From positions 1 through 20,407 of the forward strand of contig JALLAP010000083.1 in NCBI GenBank assembly GCA_036939355.1: a DNA stretch of 20,407 nucleotides, written 5' to 3'. The DNA is from Thalassiosira profunda (lineage: Eukaryota; Bacillariophyta; Thalassiosirophyceae; Thalassiosirales; Thalassiosiraceae). Positions 7,661 through 18,300 of this stretch are shown here, piece after piece (position 1 is the stretch's first letter; the number at the start of each line of letters is the position of its first letter). A program made the translations under genes and the position numbers. Below the pieces are notes generated by a model that saw only the letters and a program-made list of their open reading frames with translations, was not told the DNA's origin and did not search any database.

Positions 7661-10600
7661 ATGTCGGGCAAGGGGAGCGCCGGCGGCAAGAGGAAAGGAG
7701 AGTGGGGAGCCCCACCGGCAACGGCTGGGAGGGGAGGGAAGGCCCGCTTTCAGTGCTACAAGTGCCTCGAGGATTGGTTCTCAAGTAAACACGGTCTCAT
7801 ATTGTACCAGCGCAGTTGCAATGGTATCAGCCACCTCGACTGCAGGAAGAAGGAACTTGCCAGCCAGCGGGCCTATCCAAGCAGCCGCGCCGAGGACCAG
7901 CAACTCATGAAAGACCTGGTCAAGCTGCACAAGTATGCACGGCACCGCAGCGACCTGCAATTCCAACCGCTGAAAAAGAGGAAGGTTGACCACAAAAGAG
8001 ATGCAAAGGAGGAGCTTGCGGAGGACGACGACTCCTGGGGAGGATTAGGAAACTATGACCAGGGTGGAGAAGTGTCTGGAGAGCCCCAAAATCAGTTTCG
8101 TTTGGAAGATCTCTACGGCGACGGATACCAATCCCTAGGCGAAGACGATGATCCGGATTTGGGGGAGAGCGACGAGGAAGAAACTCCTCCCCACCCAGCG
8201 GCCCAGCATAATCCCTCCGATTGTCCCTCCTCCCCTGCCACCCCGCCATACAATTCCAAACCCGTGGGGATTACTTCCGCCACCTCTTTCCAAATCGATC
8301 TTGCCGAAGTTCTCGGGCGGCACCGCACCCACCTCAACCTGTACGGCAAGATCATTGGACTCGTCCAGCAACATTCCAACGGTCGGGAGCTGCAGTTTGA
8401 TTCGGATCATCTTGTCGGACGGGAGCCCTTTGTCAACCGTCTGGAGAAGACCTTCCAATCGTCGCCGATGAAGCCGGAGGACGTTACGGTGACGTGTGAC
8501 GTTGACGGACGGGACCTAGGCCACCGTGGCGGTCTACAACGTCGAAGCCATGATTCTGTCCCTGCTCCTCGACGAGAACCTACGATGTGCACACTGGCAG
8601 GCCGACAGAGCCCGTCACCCACTACGGGGAGATTCACACGGGAGATACATGGGAGCCGGCCCGGCAGTGTTTCTGCGGGAGTCACCAGCAGAACATGCCG
8701 GTCGGTCTGGTGATCTTTGGAGACAAGTCACACTTCAGTCTGAAAGGGACGCTGTCCACCCTTCCGATCTGTTTCACGTTGACCTGCTTCAGCGAGAAAG
8801 CGAGGAACAGTGTTGAATTCTGGCGGCCGATTGCCTACATACCCAATCTCAACTACGGAGCCATGAGCACAGACAACAAGTCCTCCCAGGACAGTGTGCG
8901 CGACGAGCAAATTTGCATCTCTGCGGCTTTGCGATCTCTTGTTCAGATCACCGAGAATGGCGGCATTGCCGCTCGCGTCCTCGGACAGGATGTGGTCTGC
9001 AAGGTTTGGATTCACTTCATCATCGGGGACATCGCAGGCAACAACCGCTGGGCCACACACTACGCCAGCAGCAGGAGGGGTGTCAAACGGCCGTACCGAG
9101 ATTGTGCCTGCGGGTTCGACGACATGGACGAGTCCAACCCTCCGTGCGAGTACATTACTCGCCAATCCATTGAAGAGAAACGAACAGAGATGGCCGCGGC
9201 GACGACCAAGAAAGAACGGGAGAAGATCTGCCAATCGGTGTCGAAGCACCTCGATGTTGACATTGCCTTCCACGAGGAGGGGGTACCCCTGTCGGACTCA
9301 GTGCACGGCATGTACGCATGCTCCCCCCCGAGCTGTTGCACACTACCACCGAGGGTTACACGGAGTACATGCTCCTGACATTCAAGCAGCTCCTTTTGTC
9401 GGAAAAGAAACACGGCAAGGAAGCTGCGACGATGGTCGAACAGCTCCACCGGAAATTCCATCAGCTCAAGTCGAGGAACAGCGAACGCGACCTCCCACGA
9501 CGTACCGACCGTACGGGCCTCCTGAACGACAATGACAAGGTCGGGGCTACGGAGCGACGAGGCAATTTGCTCCTTCTACTGACTCTGAGCCACACGGAAA
9601 AAGCTCAGGCCTGGCTGCACCCGGTCCTACGCAGCCTTGATATTGACCCGCGGGACTTTCTCTACAGCCTGAAGCTCTACCTGGCCATGAAAGAGTGGTT
9701 CCACGACTCGAACGAACGTGCGGAAGTCCGTGCCGCTAGAACGCTCATCGCGGAGACCATTGATCTCGTTCAGGAGGTGTTTTCGCGCGAGGAGGGGGAT
9801 GGATGGAACCTGCCGAAGACGCATGGCCTCACGAAGATGCAGTACTACATGTGCCTCTTCGGATCCGCGATCAACTTCTACGGAGGCCCGGGAGAGTGCA
9901 ACCACAAAAAGTTCGTCAAGGACACCGGCACCAACACGTCGAAACAAATTGGAAGCTTCGTGTCTCAGGTTGCCCAACGGTTCTACGAGACTCTTCTCTT
10001 TGAGATCGCGAAGACAACCTTCTTGTCTTGCAGCGCATTGCCAGACGGTTCAAGCTCATATCGAAACCCCAAGCCAGCGTCCCGGGCCTTTTCGTCGAGG
10101 GCGAATACGACCTAACGATTGAAGGAATGTCCAGTGACGGGATGCCCACCTCGCATGCTCTGGCGTGGTCGAAGAATGCGAAGGGCAAGATGGATTGCGA
10201 CGTCCCATCCAGAATGATGATTACCTTGGCTAAGCATGCATTCGATCACGGAGTGCGAGTTGCCTTCTCGGTCAAGGGCTTCACGTGCTGCAAATTATCG
10301 ATACACGGCCGCGACGAGATTTTTCGATGGGCCCACAGCTATCGTGGAAACGAGTGCTGGTACGATTGGTGCATAGTCCAATACGACCAGGGTGGCTCGA
10401 TTGTCGACTATCCTGCCATAATTCTCGGCTTCGTCCGGTACTCACACGGCGTGGATGCGGACGGAATTGACCCGAAAACGCTCTACGCCGTGGTTCACTC
10501 GACAAAGGAACCGCTCTCTCTCGAAGGGGATCTCCAGCAGAGTTTCGTTAGCAAGGTCAAGCTGGGCGCAGATCCCAAGGAAGATTTCTGCCTGGTGGAC

Positions 10601-10726
10601 ATGAAGAGCATCAACCATCCTCTGTGCGTTTTTCCGAACGAGGGCGGCGACACCGGCGAATACCTCTGTGTTCTGCCGAAGCGTAGGTGGGGACGATACT
10701 TTGGATCGAAGATTAATTCAACATAA
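7661..10726 (+). pseudogene. CACTA/Plavaka-like DDE transposase, frameshifted
   Basis: About 1,015 residues are readable over five frames. Residues 30-53 form a C2H2-like finger (CYKCLEDWF...GLILYQRSC) whose expected His reads Tyr. An acidic linker follows. The transposase core begins with LNLYGKIIGLVQQHSNGREL. VGLVIFGDKSHFSLKG (Asp codon 8722) corresponds to the first catalytic Asp block of Plavaka/CACTA transposases; FTLTCFSEKARN and FWRPIAYIPNL follow. IIGDIAGNNRW (Asp 9028) and SPPELLHT...GYTEYML (Glu 9330) are my candidates for the other two. KTHGLTKMQYYMCLFGSAIN and GECNHKKFVKD...TSKQ match the later family pattern. The C-terminus has WYDWCIVQYDQGGSIVDYPA. Such enzymes cut and join transposon ends in the nucleus. 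Frame breaks are at 8519 (one extra base), about 8580, about 9323-9329 (C run) and about 10018. It is convergent with the gene at 10761-13585. The superfamily is fairly secure; Plavaka versus another CACTA-related branch is not. Confidence 0.62.
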
Positions 10727-10760
10727 CAACGGTATTTTTAGCAGTCCATATTACACTCCT

Positions 10761-13585
10761 TCAATTCCGAATCCTTCGTCTCCGGATACGCCCAAATTGC
10801 ACTTGATTCCGAGGAGGACGCCTGGGTTGTTCCTCTGGAGGCTGAGGGGTTGTGCGACGTTTCTTGGCACCTCGAATCGGCGCGACATCCCTATCGGAAC
10901 CTTCGCTGTCTCGCTCTGCTGTGGCCCTTTGCCGCGGCGGTTTCCTCGCCGCAGCTCGTCCCTCCTTCTGTGCGCGCTCTTTCTCCTTAGTTCTGTCGTT
11001 GTGACGTTTGTCCCGAGCTCTGTTGTTTGCTGCCGTCGTTGATTTATTCGTTTCATTGTCTCCGACTCCCCAGGCCATCACACGGACGTAAGGGTGACGA
11101 CCGAAATGGACGCGGCCGGCAGAGACAAACACGGGCATGCAGGTGGCATGATGCAGCGCGGCGGAGTCCCAGATGTGGGTCCAGAAGTTCTGAACCCGGA
11201 GGGAGATTCCGACGCTGGTCAGAGCAAAGACCTGACAGACCTTCACCTCCACGGAAGGGTGTTCGAGCCCTAGCGCTGTCCGAGGAAACTGATAGCAACA
11301 GCTTGTCGGAACCACGGCTCGAAAGTCTTCCACCGTGGTTCAATAGTTTCTAAGTTTCTCCCGATCTCGCGACAAGGCCAGATGCCGGCCGTCGACCTGG
11401 GTGTCTAGGATCTTGTCTGCCGCGGCGAGCACATCTTGCTGCACCAGATCGTCGTAGGCATCGTCGTCTACGTGAGAGTCGATGGCAAAGTCCTGGGTGG
11501 CGATGGCGACGCGGCAGTGCCCGTAAGCTCTCGTCGGGCTGGGCGTCAACAGGAGCTGCTCCGGACAAAAGAAAAGGTGTTTGCCGTAGGAGGTGACGCC
11601 GAGATCGTTGATGGTGTGCTGGGCTTTCAGGAAGTACCAAAGGTCGGATGTAGAGAAACAGGTCATGGTTTGCCTTTTCGCCGGGCCCCTCTGAGGGTGT
11701 CGGCTGGGACTGGGACTTCTCTGTCTTTGCGCCGATGTAGGTATTGTGCCCACGAGGCTTCCCCACACTCCTCTCCGAGAACGTACCCCTCGGCGTAAAC
11801 GCTCACAATCTCACAACTTTGAGTCAAGGTGGGTCAGGCGGCGCACATGTACGGAAGCATCGACGAAGGAGGTCGAGAGAGGAGTGTAGTTAACGCATGC
11901 CCGGGCATCCAACATCTTGAAATGCGCCCGCGTCCCCGCGCGACTGCACTCAGTGGTGCTGAAGCAGTTGATACTGGGCGCCGCCCGTCCGGCAAATACT
12001 TGGGCGAAAAAGGGATAATCGCGGTCCCCGATCCACGGTGCCGTATCATTGACACACACAGTCTCAATGCAATCGTCGCTGAGGTCCAACAAAAATGTCT
12101 CAGCAGTATCAAGGGGCACTCCCTCCGCCAGACCAACCAGATAATTGTACGTCTGCAGAGTGATGACATAGAGACGCTGGGTGGGCGACCGAGCGATGAA
12201 GTCGGTGGGCGACGCCACCAAGTACTTCTCGGAGAGGGCGGGGGGCTTACGGGTCAGGAGCTGTAGATCCACGGGGGAGCCGTCCGACTTTGTGACCACC
12301 GCTGCGACGAGCTTGGCCTGACGCCGGAGGACAGGCTTCAGAGGGCACTCCACTTGGCGATGAGAGGCTCTCCGGCTTCTTTGGCTGGGCGCACGGCCGC
12401 TTGCCTGGCCGCATTATTGCTACTCTTATTCTTGATGATCAGCGGCCGTTGTCCAGTCATGCCATTGGTGACGGGGACGGGCGGCAGCTGCTGGAGCCAG
12501 CCTTCTCGCTCCGTGATGCGACCGGTGTTGGTGGGAAAGATGTCGGGGCCGGCGCGAGAGCACTGTAGACAGTTGTCGATGGGGTTGATTAGGCCAGGGG
12601 CAAACTCTGCCCCAAAGGGGAGGCCACCGCAAAACTGGTTCACAAAGTACAGTTTGAGAGGGGGGCCTTTTTTGAAGGGGATCTTGGCCAGGGTGCAGCA
12701 CTCCAGGCATTCCTACTTCGACTGGGCAAGGAAGAGGTCGGGCACCAAGGAGCCATCCCGGCCAATCACTGGGCGGCCAGTCCACTGGTAGACATAGAGC
12801 TGTCCGTCAAATTGGTTCATGGACGGTTCCAAGTGCTGCATGGTGCGGTAGACAAAGGCTCCGACTTGTCCGAACCCCTTTCGCGTTTGAACGATCATCA
12901 CGCGGTGGCAGTCCCTCTTCAAAGCTCGCGGGGGGAGATGGGTGCACTCCAATAGTCCGACAGTCTTCAGCCCCTCCAGCGGCATGGAGCGTCCGGTGGC
13001 CAGTGTTTCCTTCAGAACATGACTTCCCCGCTCCACCTCGAATATCCGCCTAGTCCCATGGGCAGGGCCGACTGTGGCATATGTCGACGGCTGCTTGGAG
13101 GAGTCCGCGGCAATCTGGAGTGTGAGGGACCCTCGGGCGGAGATGCCTTGTTGCATGTCCGCGGCGGCCGAAACGGGTCCGACCGCTCCACCGGACTCGA
13201 AATGAAGGGCCCCGACATCTTTTGCAATGGCTGCCGTGGGCGTGCGACCGCGGGGAGGGTCGGCCTCCCCGCGAGTTGACGGGTCCCTTGGCACCGTCGC
13301 AATTCCGAGAGGTGACAGGGTCACAGGAGGGGGAGCGGCGACGTCGCCGAGGACGTCGCCGCCGTCCCTCACCGTAGTGGTCGGATCCTCACGGACGGGA
13401 CGGCCATCGCTGCAGAGTATGGGCCTCAAGTCGGTCCGGCGGCCTTGCAAGGAGGCGGCGAAGGTGCACGCGAGGGGAGGGTCTTGGTCGGCACATCTAA
13501 GGCAGGGCCCACCCGACGGGCTCACGACGCACTTCCTCTTCGCCGCCTGGCACGCCGTGCACGAACGGCACGTTTTCGGGGCCAT
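10761..13585 (-). pseudogene. broken gene with N-terminal Zn2Cys6 cluster
   Basis: Starting at ATG 13585, residues 9-40 have cysteines spaced C-x2-C-x6-C-x8-C-x2-C-x8-C, with AAKRKC between the second and third. This fits the Zn2Cys6 binuclear cluster of fungal-type transcription factors. A Pro/Thr-rich linker follows, then a domain with HRVMIVQTRKGFGQVGAFVY and VYQWTGRPVIGRDGSLVPDL. A TAG at 12713-12715 interrupts it, but the same frame continues with ECLECCTLAKIP and DNCLQCSRAG, a possible second zinc site. Further parts are TQRLYVITLQTYNYLVGLAE (about 12170), CYQFPRTALGLEHPSVEVK (about 11300) and a basic tail ending GRIRRRRIRN. Frame changes lie near 12345, 11810 and 11650-11760. A second in-frame stop is at 11340-11342, and the TGA at 11811-11813 coincides with a frame change. 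Its stop lies 34 bp from that of the transposase. A DNA-binding helper for transposition is a plausible role but inferred. Confidence 0.6.
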
Positions 13586-13989
13586 GACGGAGGTTGGGCA
13601 CGTCTCCCGGCGACGTAGGCTGCACGGGGGCGGCGGCGGAGAAGTTGGGCGGGGGCGACGGGGGCAGGGGGGGGTTGCGTTGGGTGCGAGGGCGGCCGCG
13701 GCGGACGCCCTCGTGGCCGGGGAAGTTGCACGAGCGGGTCACGAGGTGGCGGCGAAGTCGGGGGAGGCGGCCGCACGCGCGCGGGTCGCTACGTTGGCCG
13801 AAGGTGACGCCCCGCCGACGACGTGGGGAGGAGGTTGCGTCTCTCGGCTCTCGGTGGTTGAGGGCAGAGAGGGAGGGCGGGGATAGTCAGGTTAACCTTA
13901 ACCGCCTTTCTGATGTAGATGCAAGATTTGTAACTAAGTTCTCTAGTAAGTTGGTTTACAAATGCAAAAGAAATCTTTTGATGATTTGT

Positions 13990-14047
13990 ACCAACCCCTA
14001 ACGCTAGAAACTTGGCTGCGAGCCTCGTTGCGAGGCGAGGGGTTGGT
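13990..14047. repeat. nested hairpin
   Basis: The outer arms accaacccct (13990-13999) and aggggttggt (14038-14047) pair perfectly over 10 bases. Inside them gcctcg (14022-14027) and cgaggc (14031-14036) pair around a three-base loop. It lies about 400 bp upstream of the Zn2Cys6 gene start. It could be a subterminal transposon structure or a chance foldback in GC-rich DNA. Confidence 0.45.
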
Positions 14048-14274
14048 GGGTGGGAAAAATCAAGCGGAGGGAAGCGTTCAATCGACGAAACAACACGCGA
14101 AGTCTGTTGCTTTGAGCCAATCAAAGAACTTTGTGAGAGCATCGGTCTGGTCGACTGATTGCAAACGTTCTTGCTTTGCCTGTGTTTCAGATGACCAAAA
14201 TGGCCACAAAGGCGCGGTTCAACGGAGGAGCTGGTATTGGCGTCCTAGCCTGACGCTTCATGTCATGCTCTCCG

Positions 14275-14338
14275 GGCGGCATTTTTTGGATGCTGCCGCG
14301 TCGGGTATCGATCTTGTTCATTCTAAAAAATGCCGCCC
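14275..14338. repeat. 14-bp inverted repeat
   Basis: gggcggcatttttt (14275-14288) is the exact reverse complement of aaaaaatgccgccc (14325-14338), with 36 bases between. The arms could be the tips of two elements facing each other, or of a very small element. No other full copy of the tip was found in the window. Confidence 0.5.
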
Positions 14339-15102
14339 AGAGAACCCTGCTGGGGGGGGCTCTGTGCAATTCCTCCCGAAAGTACCCCGCATGAACAACC
14401 GCCTCGGTGCCCACTGTGCCCCTCAGCCCAGTACAACCCCCTCCCAACGGGCGCCATCGATGGACATACCCATCGCGCGTCCCGGCGCCAGCGCGCGAGC
14501 TTCCACCACCACAAACGGCTGCGTATGGCCGCTGATCGGCCTCCTCCTGACCAGGCCGCGCTGATGCTCTCACAGAGGGCCCAAGATCGGACGCAATGGC
14601 GGCCGCCGATGCCGCCGAAACGATACGAAACTATCGATCAATATCGAACCATCGTTAGGGGTCGTTTGGGCGGCATCGACGGCCACCATGGCTCCCAGAT
14701 CGCCACCTTCTCCGACGGCGGTGGCGGTGCACCACCCGTTGAGTGGTCACGAGGCTCTAGCGCGCCTCAAACCCCCCGACCCCCGGCAAATTTGGCATCT
14801 ACGTGACGGCTATGGTCGTCCGCATCGAGGAAGCGCGGTGGTTTGGGCGCGGAGGCCGTTCCGCCGCTGCAATGGCAATGGGCGGCGGCTGCCGACATGG
14901 TGCAGGTCGGTTGAAAGAGGAGATGACGAACGGATTTTGGGTGTTTTTGGTGGGCGGGCCCGTTCGTCACCTAAATTAATCCGGGCGCGCCCGAAAAGTG
15001 CGCGCTACGATGAAATCAACGGAGGAATTAAAATCAGTAAAAATTGGCGTAGGAATTGATATTATTTTTTCTGCGAAATTGATCGGAACGTTGTGTACAT
15101 GG

Positions 15103-15299
15103 ACTAGCACAAAGTGTGCCCCCCTGGGGGGCACAGATTTTTTGCTAGGCTGGACTCCCAGGGGGGCACAACTGGAAAATGGCGGGAGCTTCTCCTTGCT
15201 TGCTTCACTGTGGTGAAGTCAGGGGGCACAACTCCCCTGGCTAGGCTGACCTCAGAGGGGGGGCACAAGGCGAGTTTAGGGGGTACACTTTGTGCTAGT
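15103..15299. mobile_element. 197-bp MITE with G-rich internal motifs
   Basis: The terminal sequence ACTAGCACAAAGTGT is perfectly inverted at the two ends (15103-15117 and 15285-15299), with near-matching C runs beyond. Four copies of GGGGGCACA start near 15126, 15161, 15222 and 15258. A GCTAGGCTG motif occurs twice (15144 and about 15239), so the interior looks like two related half-units. The left end also holds a perfect 9-bp-arm palindrome around 15125. There is no coding capacity of its own, although a long downstream frame is open through it. No clear target-site duplication was seen. Confidence 0.72.
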
Positions 15300-15332
15300 T
15301 TTTTTAAGCATCTGTCCTCGAGGTTCTTCCCC

Positions 15333-18300
15333 ATGGCGACCCCTACCCCCGACGCCGACGGCCCTAGCGCCAACACCCCATTGCCCACCGTGGCCGGTGT
15401 TGCTAGTGAACCGCCGTGGGACCCTGGTCCATGGCATCGACCGAAAGAACGACAGCAATCGTCCCTCGTTTGGCTAGTTTACGTCCTCATAGGTTTAGTT
15501 GCCGTCGGCGCAGCTACTCTCTTCCCGCACGAGGCCCCCCGCGGGCTTCCACCTCCCCAGATACTTCCTCCTCCCATCCCCCTCGCAGCGACGAGGGCTG
15601 GGCTCTCCAGCGGCACTCATCTTGCCGTTCCAGTGGGCACCGACGCACCAGTCGAGAGCACCACCTCCATTGCAAACCTCTCTTCGTACGGAGCCCTCCG
15701 CGGGATTCCATCTCCCCAGACACTCCCTTCTTCCACCCCACTCGCAGCGACGAGTACATACATTACCCTAGCCACCTCCCCGGCGCCATGGCTCCCGCCT
15801 CGCCCGACGTCGCCCTCTTCCGGAGCCCTCGATTGCACTCCCCACTTGGTGCCCTTCGCCTTCGCGGCACTTTTGCACTCCTCCCCACCGCCCAATTGGC
15901 ACCCCCACCCCTCCTGCACCTCCCCCCTGGCACCCTCCCCACCTACGCCGACATCCCCGCGCCCCTACGCCGCCCTTATCCCACCGCCGCCCCGCATCCC
16001 GGCCCCCTCTCCTCCATCGTCTGACCTGTCCACCCTCTGTCCGGGGCTGTCCGGAACGTCCACCCGGTGTCCGGATCTGTCCCATCCCCGAACTCGAGTC
16101 GAAATTTTGGCAGTTTTTGCACTGGGCCCCTCTCCTACTGAAGAGAAGCCCCCCACCTGTGTGGGAACTAGTACATGGGTATTCGGTTCTTGCAGTTCTT
16201 GGCAGCTGCGCCACCCGATACCAATTCCGGAGAAATTTGTCCCAGGCCAGCAGGCGAAATTTTGGCTTATTGATTCCTACGTACTCTCTGACGACGGGAG
16301 TACCGCACTGATGGCCGAAAATTCCGATTACAATGTGACATGCGAAATGGACTTGCCACCTGCTGCCCCTCGCCTCCTCCTTGCCAACGGTGGCACCCGC
16401 GACGCCTCCCCATCCCTCCCCTGCACGGACGGCGCCGTCCTCGCCAACGAGCACTTCCTCGGCACTTCCCCACACGTGTTCGATGACGCTCCCACCCCTT
16501 TGCCAAGCCCCCGCCCATGCCCGTCGCTACAGTGGCGCCTCCTGCTTCCTTCTTCGACGCACAGCCTCGCCCAGCTCGCCCCGTTGGCCCCCAAGTTCCC
16601 ACCGTCGCCCGACACAGTGCCCGGCCTCGCCGATGAGCACTTCCCCGGAACTTTCGGGGCGCACCTCGTCGACGCGTCGGGATCCCGCCCGTGCCTCGCG
16701 CCCACAGCAAAGCTAGCGGCCCCCCCGCCCGCTCACACTCGCTCGCATGGCACCAGCTGCATCCATCTCGCCAACTCGACGACGATGGCCTCTTTTGCTA
16801 CATTAGTTGCCCCCTCGGAAGGCTCCATCGCCGGTGAGTATAGCAAAACCTACAGCAATGAAGGTGTTGATAAAGATCAACGCTCGCGGAGTGGACGTTT
16901 GGGTGAGCGTTGCATCGATTCAGGGCAGCGACGCCCTTGCTCGCGCTTGTTTCATTGTGGTTTGGGCACGTCGAGGGCTCTCTTTACACACGCTTTACGC
17001 TGCTTTCCCCAACCAGCTATCTCCCCGCTCCCACAATTCATCGACCCGTTCCATCGTTGCAAGCACCCCACCCAATCCCCCTCCTTCAACCCTCCACCAA
17101 CTTTACCCTCCCCTTCGTCGCTCTCCCCGGCCACGATGGCACGGCGCAAGACTGGGATCCGCGTCATCGCCCGCCCCCGCATGGACACGACGGCATCTCG
17201 TCTCCGGGCCCGCCTCGCCGCGCGGTCCCCATCTCCCGAGATCCTCGAGCTATCCTCCGACTCCGGCAGCTCGCCCCTCCTCTCGACCCAAGACCTTGCG
17301 AGCTCTCGCCCATCCGATCCACACGCCATGACCTTCGTCGACTCGTCCAACTCCTTCGACAGCGCTGACGGGTCCACCGAGACCTTCAGGTGCATCGAGG
17401 AGGCCACGAAGATTCGCTCGTTCTTCGGCTGCCGCTGGCGTACTGCCACGGTTGTCACGACCAACCACACCAACGGGGACGTCTCGTCCTATACCGCCAT
17501 CTTCGACGACGAGGACGGGGAACGGCGTATCAACCCGAAGAGCGTCTCCATCACTGGCATCGGCCCAGCTTGGATCGAACTGGCAAACGTCATCTGCCAC
17601 GCCTCGGACGCCTTCAACACACCTGCGGCCATCGAGGACGCCGAAGACAAGTACATGGTACAGCTCGGCTTCTTCACTGGCATCGCCCACGACTCTCCTC
17701 CCCGCTTCGCCGACGCCCTCGTCGCCGATGAAGACGAGCCCCCTACGTTCTACACCATAGAGCTGGACGACGGGCGCCAGACCCTACACCATGTGCGGAC
17801 GCGCAGCATTCGCCTCCACCCCGACCAGGAGGCCCCTCACGCCCTTGCCGCCGACAAGGACGAGTCCACCCACCCGGCCATGAGCCCTTCCACCAGGGTC
17901 CAGGTGTTTCTCTTCGATCAAGGCTGGTGCGACGGTACCATCACCTCCGCCCACAAGTCGGAGGGCAAGACGAGGGCCCAGGCCGCCGATGCACCCCCCT
18001 CTCAGGACGGCTTCGCAGGCAACAACGAGCTCGCAGGTACCACGGAAGACTTGGCCCGTCTGCCTCTTCCCTCCTTGGCCCCCCAACACTCGTCGATGGC
18101 CGTCGCCTCCGAGTCCTCCGCCAGCTCGGACCTACACGAGGGCGCCCAGCCCATCACCTTCGACACCAACAGGTTCGCCGCCCTGATGGAGGACGAGGAC
18201 TTCGACGACGACGAGGACAGCGAGGAAGCCGTGGCCGCCCCCTCCATCCCAGACTACAGCTTGGATGACGACTCGACCGGGCCTGCCCTGTCTCCCTCCA

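Larger units (their letters stand above)
13586..15102. other. 1.5-kb spacer, no recognised gene
   Basis: The first 300 bases are GC-rich and would hold the promoter of the minus-strand Zn2Cys6 gene. Beyond that I find two inverted repeats (entered separately) and several open frames under 205 codons. Examples are 14330-14806 on plus, Pro/His-rich, and 13962-14564 on plus. None has a recognisable motif or strand-specific support. From about 14975 the DNA becomes AT-rich up to the MITE at 15103. Confidence 0.45.

Noticed and set aside
14330..14806. 158-codon plus frame as a gene
   Set aside because: No motif, Pro/His-rich, overlaps the inverted repeat arm, and competing frames on both strands are equally long.
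15114..15332. N-terminal extension of the long open frame upstream of 15333
   Set aside because: It is the MITE read through in one frame; its Gly/Cys-rich peptide comes from the G-rich boxes.
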